NCBI RefSeq assembly: GCF_009909155.2 | Contig: NZ_JAAAPM020000006.1 | Location: 95,278 to 159,277 of the forward strand | Origin: Flavobacterium undicola | Lineage (GTDB): Bacteria > Bacteroidota > Bacteroidia > Flavobacteriales > Flavobacteriaceae | Reading direction: 5' to 3' | DNA: 64,000 nucleotides | Shown here: positions 1-9,193 of the stretch, piece after piece | How the letters are laid out: the number at the start of each line of letters is the position of its first letter | Numbering within the stretch: position 1 is the stretch's first letter | Program-made: the position numbers and the translations under genes | The notes under the pieces: generated by a model | What the model was told of the DNA's origin: nothing | What the model saw: only the letters and a program-made list of their open reading frames with translations | Database searches by the model: none

Positions 1-721
1 TCCAGTTTTCGTCAAAGAACAGTTTTAAATGCCCTGTTGCTTCATTTATAAAATGGGTTTCTATAACTTCTAACAATTCAACAATTACGTTTCGTAAGTT
101 TTCATTTTTCCAAACTTTATACAAATTGGCATAACCTTCAACAATATGCAAATGCGTGTTCATTGTCTTTTTTTCATTAGCATCTTTGTCACTCAGACGT
201 AAATCATCAATGTTTTTCCATTCACGTGTAAAAGCTTCCAAATAGCCTTTATTAACAGGATCGTAACAGTATTCTTGTATTTTTTGATATAAATTAATGG
301 CTATTTCCAATGCTTTTTCCTCTTTGGAAATAGCATAATATTCGGTCATGCCATAAATCACAAAAGCAATAGCGTAGATTTGGTTTTTAGTGTCTTTTGG
401 AGTTCCATCGTAATGGACACTCCAAAAAACACCACCAAATTCAGTATCATAAAAGTGGTTTACAATATAGTCAAACGCTCTTTTTGCAATGCATTTATGT
501 TCTTCCTTTTTGGTTAGCTGATAGGCTGCAGAAAATGTCCAAAGGATTCGCGCATTTAAAACTGAACCTTTTTCAGCTTGGTAATTTATATGGTCATTAG
601 AATCTATTTGACCAATAAATCCCTCTTTTTTGGTGTCAATAGTAAACTTCGACCAATAATCAAGGATGTTATTGAGTTCCGTTGTCAGTTCTGATTGCAG
701 CTGCTTTAATTGTTTTGACAC
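1..721 (-). CDS. AGE-family cellobiose/mannobiose 2-epimerase, C-terminus cut by window edge
   Basis: About 240 N-terminal residues are present, read leftward from a GTG start at 721; the gene runs off the window. The start is one base after the stop of the GH130 gene, so the two are translationally coupled. The protein begins MSKQLKQLQSEL and has the (alpha/alpha)6-barrel features of N-acylglucosamine/cellobiose 2-epimerases: an NARILWTFS segment near residue 55, FGGVFWSVHYDG near residue 97, and NTHLHIVEGYAN, which carries active-site histidines. In the known Bacteroides mannan pathway this cytoplasmic enzyme converts beta-1,4-mannobiose to mannosylglucose, the substrate of the neighbouring phosphorylase. 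The mannobiose preference is inferred from context; cellobiose epimerase is the alternative. Confidence 0.88.
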   Translation of the reverse strand, partial: MSKQLKQLQSELTTELNNILDYWSKFTIDTKKEGFIGQIDSNDHINYQAEKGSVLNARILWTFSAAYQLTKKEEHKCIAKRAFDYIVNHFYDTEFGGVFWSVHYDGTPKDTKNQIYAIAFVIYGMTEYYAISKEEKALEIAINLYQKIQEYCYDPVNKGYLEAFTREWKNIDDLRLSDKDANEKKTMNTHLHIVEGYANLYKVWKNENLRNVIVELLEVIETHFINEATGHLKLFFDENW

Positions 722-722
722 C

Positions 723-1916
723 TTATGAAATTGTTTTGTTTTTGTTTACCTGTTCGATAATTGTATTCACAGAACCAGCTGAAGTAAAAGTGTCTTTTGG
801 AGAATTTATTACATAGTCAATCAGTTTTTCAACAGAAGAAACAGCCACGTGCATTCTGGTATCCGAAGAAGCATAATAGATGTAAACTGTTCCATCTTTG
901 TCTTCAATCCAACCATTTGAAAATAATACATTCGAGACATCACCTACTCTTTCGATTCCTTCTGGAGCCATAAAATGTCCTGCAGGTATGTGCGTAACTT
1001 TTGAAATATCATTCAAGTCCGTCATAAACATATATAAAGTATATCGCAATCCTGCAGCGGTATTTCTAACACCGTGGGCCAAATGCAACCATCCTTTTTC
1101 TGTTTTGATTGGAGCGGGGCCTAATCCGTTTTTCAATTCATAAATAGTATGGTATTGTTTTCCATAAATGATTTTCTCATCTTGAACCACAGGGTTTGTC
1201 ATATCATCTACAAAACCAAGACCGATTCCACCACCGTTCCCAACATCAATGAATCCATCTTGCGGACGTGTATATAGCGCATATTTTCCATTAACAAATT
1301 CAGGGTGCATCACTACATTACGCTGTTGTCCTGTTTTTGAAATTAAATCAGGTAAACGTTCCCAAGTTAGTAAATCTTTGGTGCGAACGATTCCTGCATT
1401 AGCTATAGCCGAACTGGTATCTCCTGAAGCTGCTTTGGGATCTTTTCTTTCCGTACAAAAAATACCGTATATCCAACCATCTTCGTGATTTGTTAAACGC
1501 ATATCATAGACATTGGTATCTGTTTCTTCAGTTTGGGGAATGACACAAGGTTTATCCCAAAATCTAAAATTGTCAATCCCATTTGGACTTTCAGCTATAG
1601 CAAAAAAAGATTTTCTATCTATTCCTTCAATTCGAGCAACAAGGATATAGCTGTCTTTCCATTTCATTGCGCCTGCATTGAATACTGCATTTATACCAAT
1701 TCGCTCCATTAAAAAGGGATTGGTAGCTTCGTTTAAGTCGTAACGCCATTCAACAGGAGTATGATTTCTAGTCAAAACAGGATATTTGTATCGACTAAAT
1801 ATACCATTTCCAACAACAGATTGAGTATCATTTTTTCTCACAATCAATTCTTGAAATTCTTTTTCAATTTCAATATTTCTTTTTTCAAAATCTGTAAGTA
1901 TTACTTTTGTGTTCAT
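723..1916 (-). CDS. GH130 4-O-beta-D-mannosyl-D-glucose phosphorylase
   Basis: This 397-residue cytoplasmic protein has no signal peptide. It shows the GH130 five-bladed propeller pattern: RIGINAVFNAGAMKW near residue 72, ILVARIEG near 91, and NVYDMRLT, whose D138 matches the catalytic aspartate of the family. Length and motifs fit GH130 subfamily 1, which phosphorolyses Man-beta-1,4-Glc to mannose-1-phosphate and glucose. It lies 24 bases behind the sugar symporter gene and directly before the 2-epimerase gene; this epimerase-phosphorylase pair is diagnostic of intracellular mannobiose catabolism. Mannan-chain phosphorylases of GH130_2 are a less likely alternative, because the adjacent epimerase would then lack a role. 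Confidence 0.9.
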   Translation of the reverse strand: MNTKVILTDFEKRNIEIEKEFQELIVRKNDTQSVVGNGIFSRYKYPVLTRNHTPVEWRYDLNEATNPFLMERIGINAVFNAGAMKWKDSYILVARIEGIDRKSFFAIAESPNGIDNFRFWDKPCVIPQTEETDTNVYDMRLTNHEDGWIYGIFCTERKDPKAASGDTSSAIANAGIVRTKDLLTWERLPDLISKTGQQRNVVMHPEFVNGKYALYTRPQDGFIDVGNGGGIGLGFVDDMTNPVVQDEKIIYGKQYHTIYELKNGLGPAPIKTEKGWLHLAHGVRNTAAGLRYTLYMFMTDLNDISKVTHIPAGHFMAPEGIERVGDVSNVLFSNGWIEDKDGTVYIYYASSDTRMHVAVSSVEKLIDYVINSPKDTFTSAGSVNTIIEQVNKNKTIS

Positions 1917-1940
1917 AATTGATTAAATATAAATCGGATA

Positions 1941-3332
1941 TTAATTAGCTATATTTCTTTTATTATTGAGATCTTGTTCTATCGTTTGTAATTTTTTTTC
2001 CGTAAGCGGATAGAATAGGATAAACAGGACTGAAATTACTGCTGCTATGGCAGGAAGAATACTTAACATCAATTGGATTCCATTTTGAGTCACTTCAGTT
2101 TGCTCTATGTTTGCCTGAAAACCATAAAAACCCAGAAGCCATCCGGTGGTAGCACCACCTATTGTCCATCCAAATTTTTGGGACATTGAAGAAGCAGAAA
2201 ACACTAAACCGGTAGCCCGTCTTCCCTGTTTCCATTCAGAATAATCAGCACTATCAGCATACATCGACCATATTAACGGAAAGATACAGCCAGCACAAAT
2301 ACTGATCAATACCTGGAAAACCATAATCAGCAATACATCTTCTTTTCCGAAGAAATAAAAAATCACACTTAAAATGGCCGCCAATAGCATTGATCCAAAA
2401 AAGGTGTTTTTTTTGCCAATTTTGTTGGCTATAGGTGTCGCTGCAATCACTCCAATTATGTTGGCGGCTTGACCCAAAATCAAGTAAAGAGAGGTATGGG
2501 TCATATTAAAAGTTTCTCCAAAGAGGTTAAAACTATAGTTTACGGTATCGCTTACATAGTATTTAAAGTAATAGACTGCTGCTCCATCACGAATCGAATT
2601 GAATACTAAAGCACCAATTCCTGCTCCAAGTAAAATCCACCATGGTTTATTTTTTAATAGATCTTTAAGGTCTTCTTTTAAATTAGTTTGCTCATCAGAA
2701 ATTGGTTTTACTCTTTCTTTTGTGAAGAAAAAACAACCCCAGAAAAAAGCTGTAGTTATAACTCCGAATACTGAAATAGTTGCCAGCCAGCCTGTTTTTG
2801 AGCTAAGGCTTCCTCCGAAATAATTCACTAAAGGCTCAATTAACCAAAGAGCCAAAAGGCTTCCTCCAAAAGCAAAAACCATTCTGTATGAAGAAAGTGT
2901 TGTTCTTTCTTTTCTGTCAGACGACATTACACCCAAAAGTGATGCATACGGTACATTGATTAGTGAATAAATCATCATCATTGAGGAATAGGTAACATAG
3001 GCATATATTATTTTTCCTTTTTCATCAAAATCCGGTGTATAAAAAGTCAATACTCCAATTACGGCAAAAGGAACAGCTACCCATAATAAATAAGGTCTGA
3101 ATTTCCCCCAACGTGTTTTTGTACGGTCTGCAATAATTCCTACCAAGGGATCAAAACAGGAATCCCAGATTCTTGTGATCAGGAACATAGTTCCTACAAC
3201 GGCAGGTGCCAAACCGAAAACATCGGTATAGAAAAACAGGAGGTACATACTAAAAATCTTCCAGAACATGGATGAAGCAGCATCTCCCAGACCGTAACCA
3301 ACTTTCTCTTTTATACTTATTTTATTGTGCAT
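1941..3332 (-). CDS. GPH-family (MelB-like) sugar:cation symporter
   Basis: This is an inner-membrane transporter of 463 residues with about 12 hydrophobic segments. The start at 3332 (MHNKISIKEKVGYGLGDAAS) is preferred over the longer open frame from 3422, which would overlap the GH26 gene and add a charged, non-conserved leader. The N-terminal KVGYGLGDAAS, RTKTRWGKFRPYLLW near residue 75 and a conserved WSMYADSADY segment are hallmarks of the glycoside-pentoside-hexuronide:cation family. It probably imports mannobiose or other manno-oligosaccharides released in the periplasm by the GH26 enzyme, feeding the cytoplasmic epimerase and phosphorylase. The precise substrate and coupling ion cannot be read from sequence. 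Confidence 0.85.
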   Translation of the reverse strand: MHNKISIKEKVGYGLGDAASSMFWKIFSMYLLFFYTDVFGLAPAVVGTMFLITRIWDSCFDPLVGIIADRTKTRWGKFRPYLLWVAVPFAVIGVLTFYTPDFDEKGKIIYAYVTYSSMMMIYSLINVPYASLLGVMSSDRKERTTLSSYRMVFAFGGSLLALWLIEPLVNYFGGSLSSKTGWLATISVFGVITTAFFWGCFFFTKERVKPISDEQTNLKEDLKDLLKNKPWWILLGAGIGALVFNSIRDGAAVYYFKYYVSDTVNYSFNLFGETFNMTHTSLYLILGQAANIIGVIAATPIANKIGKKNTFFGSMLLAAILSVIFYFFGKEDVLLIMVFQVLISICAGCIFPLIWSMYADSADYSEWKQGRRATGLVFSASSMSQKFGWTIGGATTGWLLGFYGFQANIEQTEVTQNGIQLMLSILPAIAAVISVLFILFYPLTEKKLQTIEQDLNNKRNIAN

Positions 3333-3366
3333 TTTTTTGTTGTTTAAAAATCTAAAGACTAATTCG

Positions 3367-4512
3367 TTATTTTTTATATAGGTTTTCTTTCGCAGCTTCT
3401 TTTTCGAATAAAATTTTGTCAAGATTATAAAAATCTACAAAGTCTTTTTCACTCAACTGTCCTTTGTAAGGGGCATAATAATGCATTTTTTGTTCTTTTT
3501 CCTGCCATCCATGGTTTCTCCAAACTAATATATAGGAAATTTTATAATCCCCGATGGCTTTCATAAGCGTGTCTGTCCACCATTTATCATAAGGAATTGC
3601 CTCATACCCTGTTTCGGCAAAAGCCATAATCTTACTTTGCTCTTTGGCAACTTCATCCATTATTTTGAATTGTCTTTGGCAATTTTCAATAAAGGAATTG
3701 TCTTTTGTAGGATCGCTGTGTTGATACTTGTCAAAACTCAAAATATCTGCATAATTTGGACCAGGATAGTATTCCAAAAATTCTTCTTTCGTTTTGAAAT
3801 CTGCGGTATTGTACACGTATATTAAATTATGAACACCCTTTTTTTGCAAATAATCAATGGTGAATTTCCATAAAATCTTAAATTCCTCAGGGCTTCCATT
3901 GTTTTTGCACCACCAAAACCAGTTTCCTGTAAGTTCATGAAAGGGGCGATACAGCATCGGAATTGGTTTTCCGTTTTCATCTTTTAAAGTTAAAATATAT
4001 TTTGCTGCTTCATCTAACCAAGATTTAAATTTTTCATGACTTTCTCCTCCTGGTAAAGCCGAAGCCAACGATTTTGGAGTGGTGTCCCAAGCATTTTTTC
4101 CAGTCAAAGGATTATCAAAATGCGAGCTTAGTGTTATAATACCTCCTCTTGCATGAGCTTCTTTAATAAATTGTCTCATTTTGTCAAAAGGAATGCCATC
4201 AATATTGTTAGCTGATTTTTTTTCCAGTCCTGCTAAATCCCATCCATAAACGGCAGGATAATCTCCGGTAACATCTTTTACATCGCTTCTTCCAGCTTCA
4301 TATTTCCAGTTTACTCCGTAAGCCAGATCATCCTGATGTCCAAAAAGTATTCCTTTCTGAGCCAATTGTGTCATTTTTTTGTATAAAATTATTGTTTCTT
4401 TAGTTGCTTTTTTATCAGAAACAGACAATTTAGTATCATTTGATGGGACTTTTGAAGAACAGGACACTCCAATGCAAAAAAGGGTTAGAAGTGCGGAAAT
4501 AGTCTTTTTCAT
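3367..4512 (-). CDS. GH26 beta-mannanase lipoprotein
   Basis: The protein has 381 residues and a lipoprotein signal peptide with the lipid-attachment cysteine at about C18 (IGVSC). It is a single TIM-barrel catalytic domain of clan GH-A. The acid/base glutamate is E193 in YRPFHELTGNWFWW and the nucleophile is E300 in MAFAETGYE, both typical of GH26 endo-mannanases. It cuts beta-1,4-mannan backbones, and in related loci the product is mannobiose for the symporter encoded just downstream. Whether it faces the periplasm or the cell surface is not clear. It is the first gene of the leftward operon GH26-symporter-GH130-epimerase. Confidence 0.9.
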   Translation of the reverse strand: MKKTISALLTLFCIGVSCSSKVPSNDTKLSVSDKKATKETIILYKKMTQLAQKGILFGHQDDLAYGVNWKYEAGRSDVKDVTGDYPAVYGWDLAGLEKKSANNIDGIPFDKMRQFIKEAHARGGIITLSSHFDNPLTGKNAWDTTPKSLASALPGGESHEKFKSWLDEAAKYILTLKDENGKPIPMLYRPFHELTGNWFWWCKNNGSPEEFKILWKFTIDYLQKKGVHNLIYVYNTADFKTKEEFLEYYPGPNYADILSFDKYQHSDPTKDNSFIENCQRQFKIMDEVAKEQSKIMAFAETGYEAIPYDKWWTDTLMKAIGDYKISYILVWRNHGWQEKEQKMHYYAPYKGQLSEKDFVDFYNLDKILFEKEAAKENLYKK

Positions 4513-4708
4513 GTTAATAATGGTTAATTGTATAATTATTAAAAGAGTACTGTGCTCAAAATTTGGGTTAAAAAAGTTTAATTATCAGGATTCTTAAAAA
4601 GAAACTATTTTGTGAATGTAATTATCAAAACTTTAAAAATAGTAAGTAATAAAAATGATTCTTCTTTATTATTGATATTGTTTTAAAAAAATTAATAAAT
4701 CTATTTTT

Positions 4709-4772
4709 CAAAGGTAATTGGATCACTCACTGTTAATTAATATTATTTTATCAATATTATATCATATTTTTG
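4709..4772. promoter_or_regulatory. Divergent promoter region between GH26 operon and AraC gene
   Basis: In the 276-base gap two Bacteroidota -7 boxes (TAnnTTTG) point outwards. TACCTTTG on the minus strand (4709-4716) would serve the GH26 operon, leaving a leader of about 190 bases. TATTTTTG on the plus strand (4765-4772) sits 16 bases before the AraC start. No well-spaced -33 TTTG was found for either, which fits activator-dependent expression of the operon. The assignment rests on consensus matching only. Confidence 0.4.
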
Positions 4773-4788
4773 CAAATAAAAAAACGAT

Positions 4789-5667
4789 ATGGGTAATTTA
4801 AAAAAATTTTACAGAGAAATACCTCCACTTTCTTCGGGGGACAGTTTTTTAGTTATGGACAGGCTAAAAGACAGTTTTGATTTTCCAGTACACTATCATC
4901 CTGAATTTGAGATCAATTTTATTATAAACGGCAAAGGGGTAAAACGAGTTGTAGGGGATAATATAGAAGAAATAGACAATGTTGAGTTGGTATTAATTGG
5001 ACCTAATTTATATCATGGTTGGGAGCTAAATAAATGCTCTAATAAACAAATTCATGAGATAACCATTCAATTTCATAACGATTTATTTCACGAATCTTTA
5101 TTAACGAGAAGAATAATGAGCCCTATTAAAGACATGTTTAACCGGTCGATACATGGTATTTTATTTTCAAAAAAAACGGCAGAAGAGCTTTCGTCAAGAC
5201 TGATTAAAATTTCAAAATTGGATGGAATGGATTATTTTTTAGAGATTGTCTCTATATTATATGATCTTGCTAATTCCAGGAACCAAAGACTTTTGTCCAC
5301 TTTTACAGTCGATAATGATACGTTTGAAGATTATGACAAAATGAAATTGGTTTATGAGTATGTACAAAAAAACTTTGCCGAGAAAATAACTTTGGAAGAG
5401 GTTTCCAGTGTGGCCAGCATGACCAGTATTTCCTTTAATAGGTTTATCAAAAAGCGTACAGGAAAAACTTTTGTCAATTATATCAATGATATACGAATTG
5501 GTTATGCCGCCAGATGGCTGGTGGAAAAAGATTTAAGCATTTCAGAAATTGCATTCAAATCCGGCTTCAATAACATCGCTAATTTTAATCGAAGTTTCAA
5601 GACTATAAAAAAATGTACTCCCAGTCAATATAGAGAAGATTTCTCAGGATTGAAACGAATATTGTAG
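4789..5667 (+). CDS. AraC-family regulator of the mannan locus
   Basis: This 292-residue cytoplasmic regulator has an N-terminal cupin sensing domain (VHYHPEFEINFIINGKG near residue 35) and a C-terminal double helix-turn-helix at about 190-290 (ITLEEVSSVASMTSISFNRF, then SISEIAFKSGFNNIANFNRSF). It lies between the divergent GH26 operon and the susC gene. Regulators in this position usually sense a released sugar and switch on both arms of the locus, so it probably controls galactomannan use. The inducer cannot be told from sequence. Confidence 0.87.
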   Translation: MGNLKKFYREIPPLSSGDSFLVMDRLKDSFDFPVHYHPEFEINFIINGKGVKRVVGDNIEEIDNVELVLIGPNLYHGWELNKCSNKQIHEITIQFHNDLFHESLLTRRIMSPIKDMFNRSIHGILFSKKTAEELSSRLIKISKLDGMDYFLEIVSILYDLANSRNQRLLSTFTVDNDTFEDYDKMKLVYEYVQKNFAEKITLEEVSSVASMTSISFNRFIKKRTGKTFVNYINDIRIGYAARWLVEKDLSISEIAFKSGFNNIANFNRSFKTIKKCTPSQYREDFSGLKRIL

Positions 5668-5873
5668 CATTATTTATGTACCATCTTTTTTATCTAAACA
5701 AATGCGAAATCGTTTGAATCACTTGTTTTCACTGACTTTGCAATTATTCTTATCGTAATTTATTAAGGATTAAAATAGATATAACATAAATATAAGCAGT
5801 TTAATTTATGTATTTATGATAGTTGTTCGTGAAAAAGTAAAAATATGATCATTAAATGATATAATACTATTAA

Positions 5874-5901
5874 TTTGATGTTTAGTTCTATTCTAAATTT
5901 G
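5874..5901 (+). promoter_or_regulatory. Probable promoter of the mannan susCD operon
   Basis: In the 323-base gap between the AraC gene and susC, a TTTG (-33-like, 5874-5877) is followed after 16 bases by TAAATTTG (5894-5901), a full match to the Bacteroidota -7 consensus. It leaves a leader of about 80 bases before the susC ATG at 5991. The same arrangement, TTTG-N16-TAAATTTG, stands upstream of the second glycan operon (58614-58641). The rest of the gap is AT-rich with no other clear feature. Confidence 0.45.
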
Positions 5902-5990
5902 TTAATTATAATTCAGAATAATTAATGCCTATTTAGTTTCTGATTTTTTTATATCAGAAATTGGCAATATTAACTAACTAAACATTTATT

Positions 5991-8900
5991 ATGAAAAAAC
6001 TATTGTCAAATTTAATTCATTGGAAAGTCAACCACAGATCGATTCCTTTGATTTTGTTTTTATTATTATCCTGCAATTACATTGCAGCACAAACGAAAGT
6101 GCAGGGAGTTGTAAAAGATGATAAAGGACTTACTATTCCTGGTGCAAATATCACTGTTGCAGGTTCGGGAAAATCAGTTTCAACTGACTTTGATGGAAAA
6201 TTCACTATCGATGCTCCTTCAAATGCGACATTATCGTTCTCTTTTGTCGGATTTTATACGCAAAAAATTGCTGTTGATGGGAGAACAACTATAAACGTAA
6301 TCTTAAAATCTAGTGCTGAAGATTTAAAAGATGTAGTAGTAATTGGTTACGGAACTGTAAAAAGAAAAGACGTAAACAGTTCTATTTCTAGTATTAGCTC
6401 AAAAGATATCGAAAATATAAAAGTCGCTTCTTTTGATCAAATGATGCAAGGCAAGGCCGCTGGTGTTGTTGTAAATAATAATTCAGGTGAGCCAGGAGGA
6501 AATGTTTCTGTAAAAATTAGAGGTGCTTCTTCTTTGACAGGTACAAATGAGCCTTTATATGTAATTGATGGAGTGCCAGTTTCCGGAGATGCTAGAAATT
6601 CATCTACATCTGGAAGAAATGCATCTGGAAATTCTAATTTTTCTAATGCAGGAAATATTACATATAGCCCTTTATCTCTAATAAATCCTAGTGATATAGA
6701 ATCAATTGATATTCTTAAGGATGCTTCTGCTACTGCTATTTATGGTTCACGCGGTGCTAACGGAGTTGTTATTGTAACTACAAAAACAGGTAAAAAAGGA
6801 ACTGGAAAATTATCTTTCGAGAATTCTTATTCTATCAGTAATTTACCTAAACAATTACCTTCAATGAATTTGCAGCAATATGCAAGTCATCAAAATGCTT
6901 TAGCAACTGTATATGGTATTGGTCTTAGACCTGAATTTGCTCATCCAGAGTTTTTAGGAGCTGGTACAGATTGGCAGAAAGAAATTTATCAAACAGGGAT
7001 TATGAAATCGAATCAATTGTCTTTTTCAGGCGGGAAAGATGGTGTGAATTATTATATCTCTGGAGGAGTGTTGAATCAAGAAGGTATTGTAATTGAATCA
7101 GGATTCAAAAGATATAATTTTAGATCTAACATAGATGCCAAAGTAAATAAATTTATAAAAGTTGGTGCCAATGTAAGTGGTGCAATCACAGATGAAAAAT
7201 TAACTTTAAACGGTCAGTTTAATGGAGTAGTTGCTACTTCTTTATTATCGACTCCGGATGTTGCAGTTAGAGAATTGTCAGGATCTTTTGCAGGCCCACC
7301 AGTAGGAGGAGCAACTTCATTCGTCAACCCTGTAGCAACTTCTTTATTAGGGTCTAATACATTGGTTAGAAAAAATTATTCAGGAAATTTTTATACGCAA
7401 ATTGATTTGTTCAAAGGATTGGATTATCGTTTTGAGGTGGGTGGATATATCTATGACAATTTAGGACAGCAATATGACCCAATGTATTCTTTAGGGAATG
7501 CTGTAAAAAGCTATGCTAATTTATATTACAATCCATCTTCAGGTAACTCATGGAACTTAAAAAACATGCTTACTTATAGAAATACTATTGGAAAACACAA
7601 TTTTACAGTTTTGGCAGTACAAGAATCTAATAGAGCACATTGGGAAGGGCATTCTATTAATGCAACTGGTTTTAAAGACAATAGTCATCATGAACTTGCG
7701 TATTCTGATTTGTCTAAATCAATCTTAAGCAGTCCATACGAAGGAGAGCAAACATTATCTTCTTATTTAGGAAGGGTTGTTTATGATTATGGAAATAAAT
7801 ATGGGATTTCTGGAGCAGTTAGAACAGATGGATCTTCAAAGTTTGACATAGGTAAAAAATGGGGTGTTTTTGGTTCATTTGGGGCTTCTTGGAAACTTTC
7901 TAATGAGACTTTCATGGAAAGTACTAAAAAGTATGTTGATGATATAAAATTTAGATTTGGTTGGGGACAAACGGGTAACAATCAAATTCCTAATAATTTA
8001 TATGATTCTAACTTACATTTGGTTAATAGTTCAATGGGGAATTCTTATTTACCATCAAACACAAATAACGCAAATTTAAAATGGGAAACTCAGGAGCAAA
8101 CTAATTTAGGTTTAGATTTTACAATGTTTGATTCTAAACTAACTGCTTCTGTAGATGTTTATAATAAAGTTTCTAAAAACTTCTTGTATCAAGTTCCTTT
8201 GCCAAACTTTCTTTCTGGTGGTGGAGATTATGAAGGGGGTGTAAATCCTCCATATTTTAATCTTGGAAGCATGCAAAACAGAGGAATCGAGGTTGCACTT
8301 GGTTATTCTCATAACTTTACTGAAAACTTTTCATGGAATGCTAGTTTGAATTTATCTAAGTATGTAAATGAGGTAACTGATATGGCAGGATTAAACATTG
8401 TTAAAACAATGAATACACTTGCTTATAGTACAGTTACTGTTTCCAGAACAATGGAAGGTTTGCCAATAGGGTCATTTGTTGGTTATCAAGCTGAAGGCAT
8501 TTATAGAACAGATGATGATTTATTGACTTATGGACATGATAATGGCAGTACTAAAGTGCCTTTGAAAAATGGAACCAATTCATTATTACCAAATTTTAAA
8601 AAAGGAGATGTAATTTACAAAGATGTAAATAATGATGGTATTATCGATTCGAAAGATTTAGTTCCGATTGGAAATCCAAATCCAAAATTAACTTACGGAT
8701 TTACCAATAATTTTAAATATAAAAATGTTGATTTGTCAATTTTCCTTCAAGGAACTGCCGGGAATAAATTAATGAATTTAACCCGTGCATCTGGTACAAT
8801 GAACAATGGTGTTGGAACAAATTATTTAACTGAAGCGGCAGATTTTTATTCAGCTGGCAATTTAGATGCTGCTCTCCCAAGACCTTCAGCTTATGATGAT

Positions 8901-9182
8901 ATAAATAATGCAGTATCGTCTCGTTTTATTGAGGATGGATCTTATTTAAGAATTCAAAATGTAACTTTAGGGTATTCTTTGCCGTCTAATATTATTTCTA
9001 AAATTAAATTATCAAGATTGAGATTTTATGCCTCTGCGCAAAACCTATATACTTTTACCAAATACAAAGGTTATGATCCTGAAGTAGGTTCTTATAACCA
9101 AGATGCATTATTATCAGGTATTGATAATGGTCGTTATCCTACACCTAGACAGATAACTTTTGGTTTTAATGTTGAATTTTAA
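5991..9182 (+). CDS. SusC-like TonB-dependent outer-membrane glycan transporter
   Basis: The protein has 1063 residues. A signal peptide ends near residue 34 (IAAQ), followed by a carboxypeptidase-regulatory-like beta-sandwich (about 36-112), a TonB box (DVVVIGYG, about 114-121), a plug domain with PLYVIDGVPV and ATAIYGSRGANGVVIVTT, and a 22-strand barrel ending FGFNVEF. It forms the TonB-powered pore of the SusCD pair that brings oligosaccharides across the outer membrane. The susD gene follows 11 bases later. The mannan-oligosaccharide substrate is inferred from the surrounding GH26, GH27 and GH130 genes. Confidence 0.93.
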   Translation: MKKLLSNLIHWKVNHRSIPLILFLLLSCNYIAAQTKVQGVVKDDKGLTIPGANITVAGSGKSVSTDFDGKFTIDAPSNATLSFSFVGFYTQKIAVDGRTTINVILKSSAEDLKDVVVIGYGTVKRKDVNSSISSISSKDIENIKVASFDQMMQGKAAGVVVNNNSGEPGGNVSVKIRGASSLTGTNEPLYVIDGVPVSGDARNSSTSGRNASGNSNFSNAGNITYSPLSLINPSDIESIDILKDASATAIYGSRGANGVVIVTTKTGKKGTGKLSFENSYSISNLPKQLPSMNLQQYASHQNALATVYGIGLRPEFAHPEFLGAGTDWQKEIYQTGIMKSNQLSFSGGKDGVNYYISGGVLNQEGIVIESGFKRYNFRSNIDAKVNKFIKVGANVSGAITDEKLTLNGQFNGVVATSLLSTPDVAVRELSGSFAGPPVGGATSFVNPVATSLLGSNTLVRKNYSGNFYTQIDLFKGLDYRFEVGGYIYDNLGQQYDPMYSLGNAVKSYANLYYNPSSGNSWNLKNMLTYRNTIGKHNFTVLAVQESNRAHWEGHSINATGFKDNSHHELAYSDLSKSILSSPYEGEQTLSSYLGRVVYDYGNKYGISGAVRTDGSSKFDIGKKWGVFGSFGASWKLSNETFMESTKKYVDDIKFRFGWGQTGNNQIPNNLYDSNLHLVNSSMGNSYLPSNTNNANLKWETQEQTNLGLDFTMFDSKLTASVDVYNKVSKNFLYQVPLPNFLSGGGDYEGGVNPPYFNLGSMQNRGIEVALGYSHNFTENFSWNASLNLSKYVNEVTDMAGLNIVKTMNTLAYSTVTVSRTMEGLPIGSFVGYQAEGIYRTDDDLLTYGHDNGSTKVPLKNGTNSLLPNFKKGDVIYKDVNNDGIIDSKDLVPIGNPNPKLTYGFTNNFKYKNVDLSIFLQGTAGNKLMNLTRASGTMNNGVGTNYLTEAADFYSAGNLDAALPRPSAYDDINNAVSSRFIEDGSYLRIQNVTLGYSLPSNIISKIKLSRLRFYASAQNLYTFTKYKGYDPEVGSYNQDALLSGIDNGRYPTPRQITFGFNVEF

Positions 9183-9193
9183 TACATATTAAT

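Noticed and set aside
3333..3422. Longer N-terminus of the GPH symporter
   Set aside because: It overlaps the GH26 coding end and adds 30 lysine-rich residues before the conserved KVGYGLGDA start.
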